This document shows, in pieces, positions 3,965 through 5,011 of a DNA stretch of 5,011 nt. Within the stretch, counting starts at the first letter, position 1, and each line of letters starts with the position of its first letter. Position numbers and translations under genes: made by a program. The stretch covers positions 1-5,011 of the forward strand of contig JBKBUN010000175.1 of the NCBI GenBank assembly GCA_046289925.1. Reading direction: 5' to 3'. The notes under the pieces were generated by a model. It had not been told where the DNA came from and ran no database searches. It saw nothing but the letters and a program-made list of their open reading frames with translations. This DNA is from Acidovorax_G sp046289925 (GTDB taxonomy: Bacteria > Pseudomonadota > Gammaproteobacteria > Burkholderiales > Burkholderiaceae_C).

Positions 3965-5011
3965 CCTGACCGACAACCTCCCATGGGCACCAGACGCCGA
4001 GGCGGGCGTCATCGGCGCCATCCTGATGGACAACACGGCCTACGACCACGTGGCCGACCTCATCACCCCGGAGTCGTTCTTTGACGAGCGCGCCGGGTGC
4101 GTGTTTGCAGCAGCCGGCCAGCTCATCCTCGCCGGCAAAGCCGCGGACGTGATCTCGGTCCACGACCAGCTCCAGAGCACCGGGCTGCTGGGCGAGATGA
4201 CCATTGCGGACATCCACCAGCTCTCGCTCGGGGCCTCCAGCGCGCGGAACGCCCGGCGCTACGCAGAGATCGTGGCCGACAAGCAGATGGCGCGCAAGCT
4301 GCTGTCCGCTGCCGATGAGGTGAAGATCATCGCGGCCGACCTCCAGATTCCAACCAGCGACCGCATTGGGCAGGCGCAGGCGAAGATCGAGGCGCTGCAG
4401 GATCGCGTGCAAAAGTCCAAGCCGCTGCCCATCCAGCACTACATCGCCGGGGCCTTGGATCGCATCCAAGACCTGGCCGATGGCAAGACGCAGCCCGGCA
4501 TCCCCACCCGCATCCCGGCGCTCGACAGGGCGCTTGGCGGCGGGCTCAAGGGCGGCAAGCAGATGATCCTTGCTGCACGCCCCAGCGTGGGCAAGTCGTC
4601 CCTTGCAGAGCAGATCGCGCTCAACGTGGCCGATCAAGGCTACGCCGCGGCCATGTTCTCGATGGAGATGACCGGCCAGGAGATGACCGACCGCGCCATC
4701 TGCAACATCGGGCGCATCGACCTTGGTCGGTACGCCACGGGCAAGCTGCTGGACGAGGAATGGGGGCGGCTCGCAGAAGCCATCGAGCAGATGCGCGACC
4801 TCCCCTTGCACTTTGACCAGCAGCCCGCCATGACGCTGCAGGAAATCTCGGCCAAGGCCCGGACGCTCAAGCGCAAGCACGACATCAAGCTGCTGGTGCT
4901 GGACTACATCCAGCTCTGCGGCACCACCAGCCCGAAGGCTTCGCGCCATCACCAGCTCGAAGAAATCAGCCGCGGCCTGAAGGCGCTGGCCGCATCGCTC
5001 GACATCGCCAT
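3951..5011 (+). CDS. DnaB-type replicative helicase (3' end beyond window)
   Basis: An open frame of 353 codons running off the right edge. It encodes the hexameric 5'-3' helicase that unwinds the phage fork. The N-terminal domain (about 10-110) begins NLPWAPDAEAGVIGAILMDN, the family's primase-interacting region. A linker leads to the RecA-like core starting near 184 (IPTRIPALDRALGGGL). Walker A is AARPSVGKSS (about 209-218), motif H1a FSMEM is at 236-240, Walker B LLVLDYIQL is at about 314-322, and EEISRGLKALAASLDIA closes the visible part. The start is TTG 3951: GAAGGAG at 3938-3944 lies six bases upstream, and later ATGs (first in frame 4026) would cut into conserved sequence. It overlaps the methyltransferase end by 14 bases. 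No separate loader gene is visible in the window; the initiator probably recruits it, as in P22-like modules. Confidence 0.92.
   Translation, partial: MNPFDLTDNLPWAPDAEAGVIGAILMDNTAYDHVADLITPESFFDERAGCVFAAAGQLILAGKAADVISVHDQLQSTGLLGEMTIADIHQLSLGASSARNARRYAEIVADKQMARKLLSAADEVKIIAADLQIPTSDRIGQAQAKIEALQDRVQKSKPLPIQHYIAGALDRIQDLADGKTQPGIPTRIPALDRALGGGLKGGKQMILAARPSVGKSSLAEQIALNVADQGYAAAMFSMEMTGQEMTDRAICNIGRIDLGRYATGKLLDEEWGRLAEAIEQMRDLPLHFDQQPAMTLQEISAKARTLKRKHDIKLLVLDYIQLCGTTSPKASRHHQLEEISRGLKALAASLDIA

Noticed and set aside
3786..4952. Long minus-strand open frame (388 codons) opposite the helicase gene
   Set aside because: Its sequence has no recognisable domains and it lies antisense to a clear DnaB-type helicase and the methyltransferase end; long antisense frames are expected in GC-rich coding DNA.
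1..5011. tRNA genes, CRISPR arrays, insertion sequences
   Set aside because: No tRNA-like fold, regularly spaced repeat-spacer pattern, transposase motif or terminal inverted repeats were seen.

Overview
This GC-rich window looks like part of the early/replication region of a tailed phage or prophage from a betaproteobacterial (Burkholderiales-like) host. The host guess is inference from base composition and from the style of the small phage proteins. The phage assignment rests on a portal-protein fragment, a replication initiator, a phage-type cytosine methyltransferase and a DnaB-type helicase, packed with overlapping starts and stops.

Layout. Positions 1 to about 410 hold, on the minus strand, the C-terminal part of a podovirus/P22-like portal protein that runs off the left edge. 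From about 411 to 1136 the plus strand encodes a histone-deacetylase-fold (AcuC-like) deacetylase. It has all catalytic residues but no normal N-terminus. The two genes meet head to head and both lack their 5' ends, so this junction is a rearrangement or an assembly/amplification chimera. A 71-residue helix-turn-helix protein (1133-1348) is translationally coupled to the deacetylase. Its stop codon lies inside a perfect 8+3+8 AT-rich palindrome.

The 158-base gap 1349-1506 is mostly one 24-bp inverted repeat (1407-1430 with 1481-1505). It buries the ribosome binding site of the next gene and looks like a translational control element. After it comes a compact operon: a small winged-helix protein (1507-1800), a phage replication initiator (1821-2618), a C5-cytosine methyltransferase (2615-3964) and a DnaB-type helicase (3951 to the right edge). 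The initiator/helicase pair parallels the P22 gene 18/gene 12 arrangement.

Two signals inside these genes stand out. First, the linker-coding part of the initiator gene holds GTCACGC repeats at 11-12 bp spacing, followed by an A/T- and purine-rich GATACA tract. This is the same arrangement as the lambda origin inside gene O, and it is a candidate phage origin. Second, the middle of the methyltransferase gene (2922-3344) contains a +1-frame open frame of 140 codons with protein-like composition. It has a better third-position GC content than the methyltransferase frame in the same stretch, and a C-terminal motif I recall from annotated phage proteins. This is a candidate overprinted gene.
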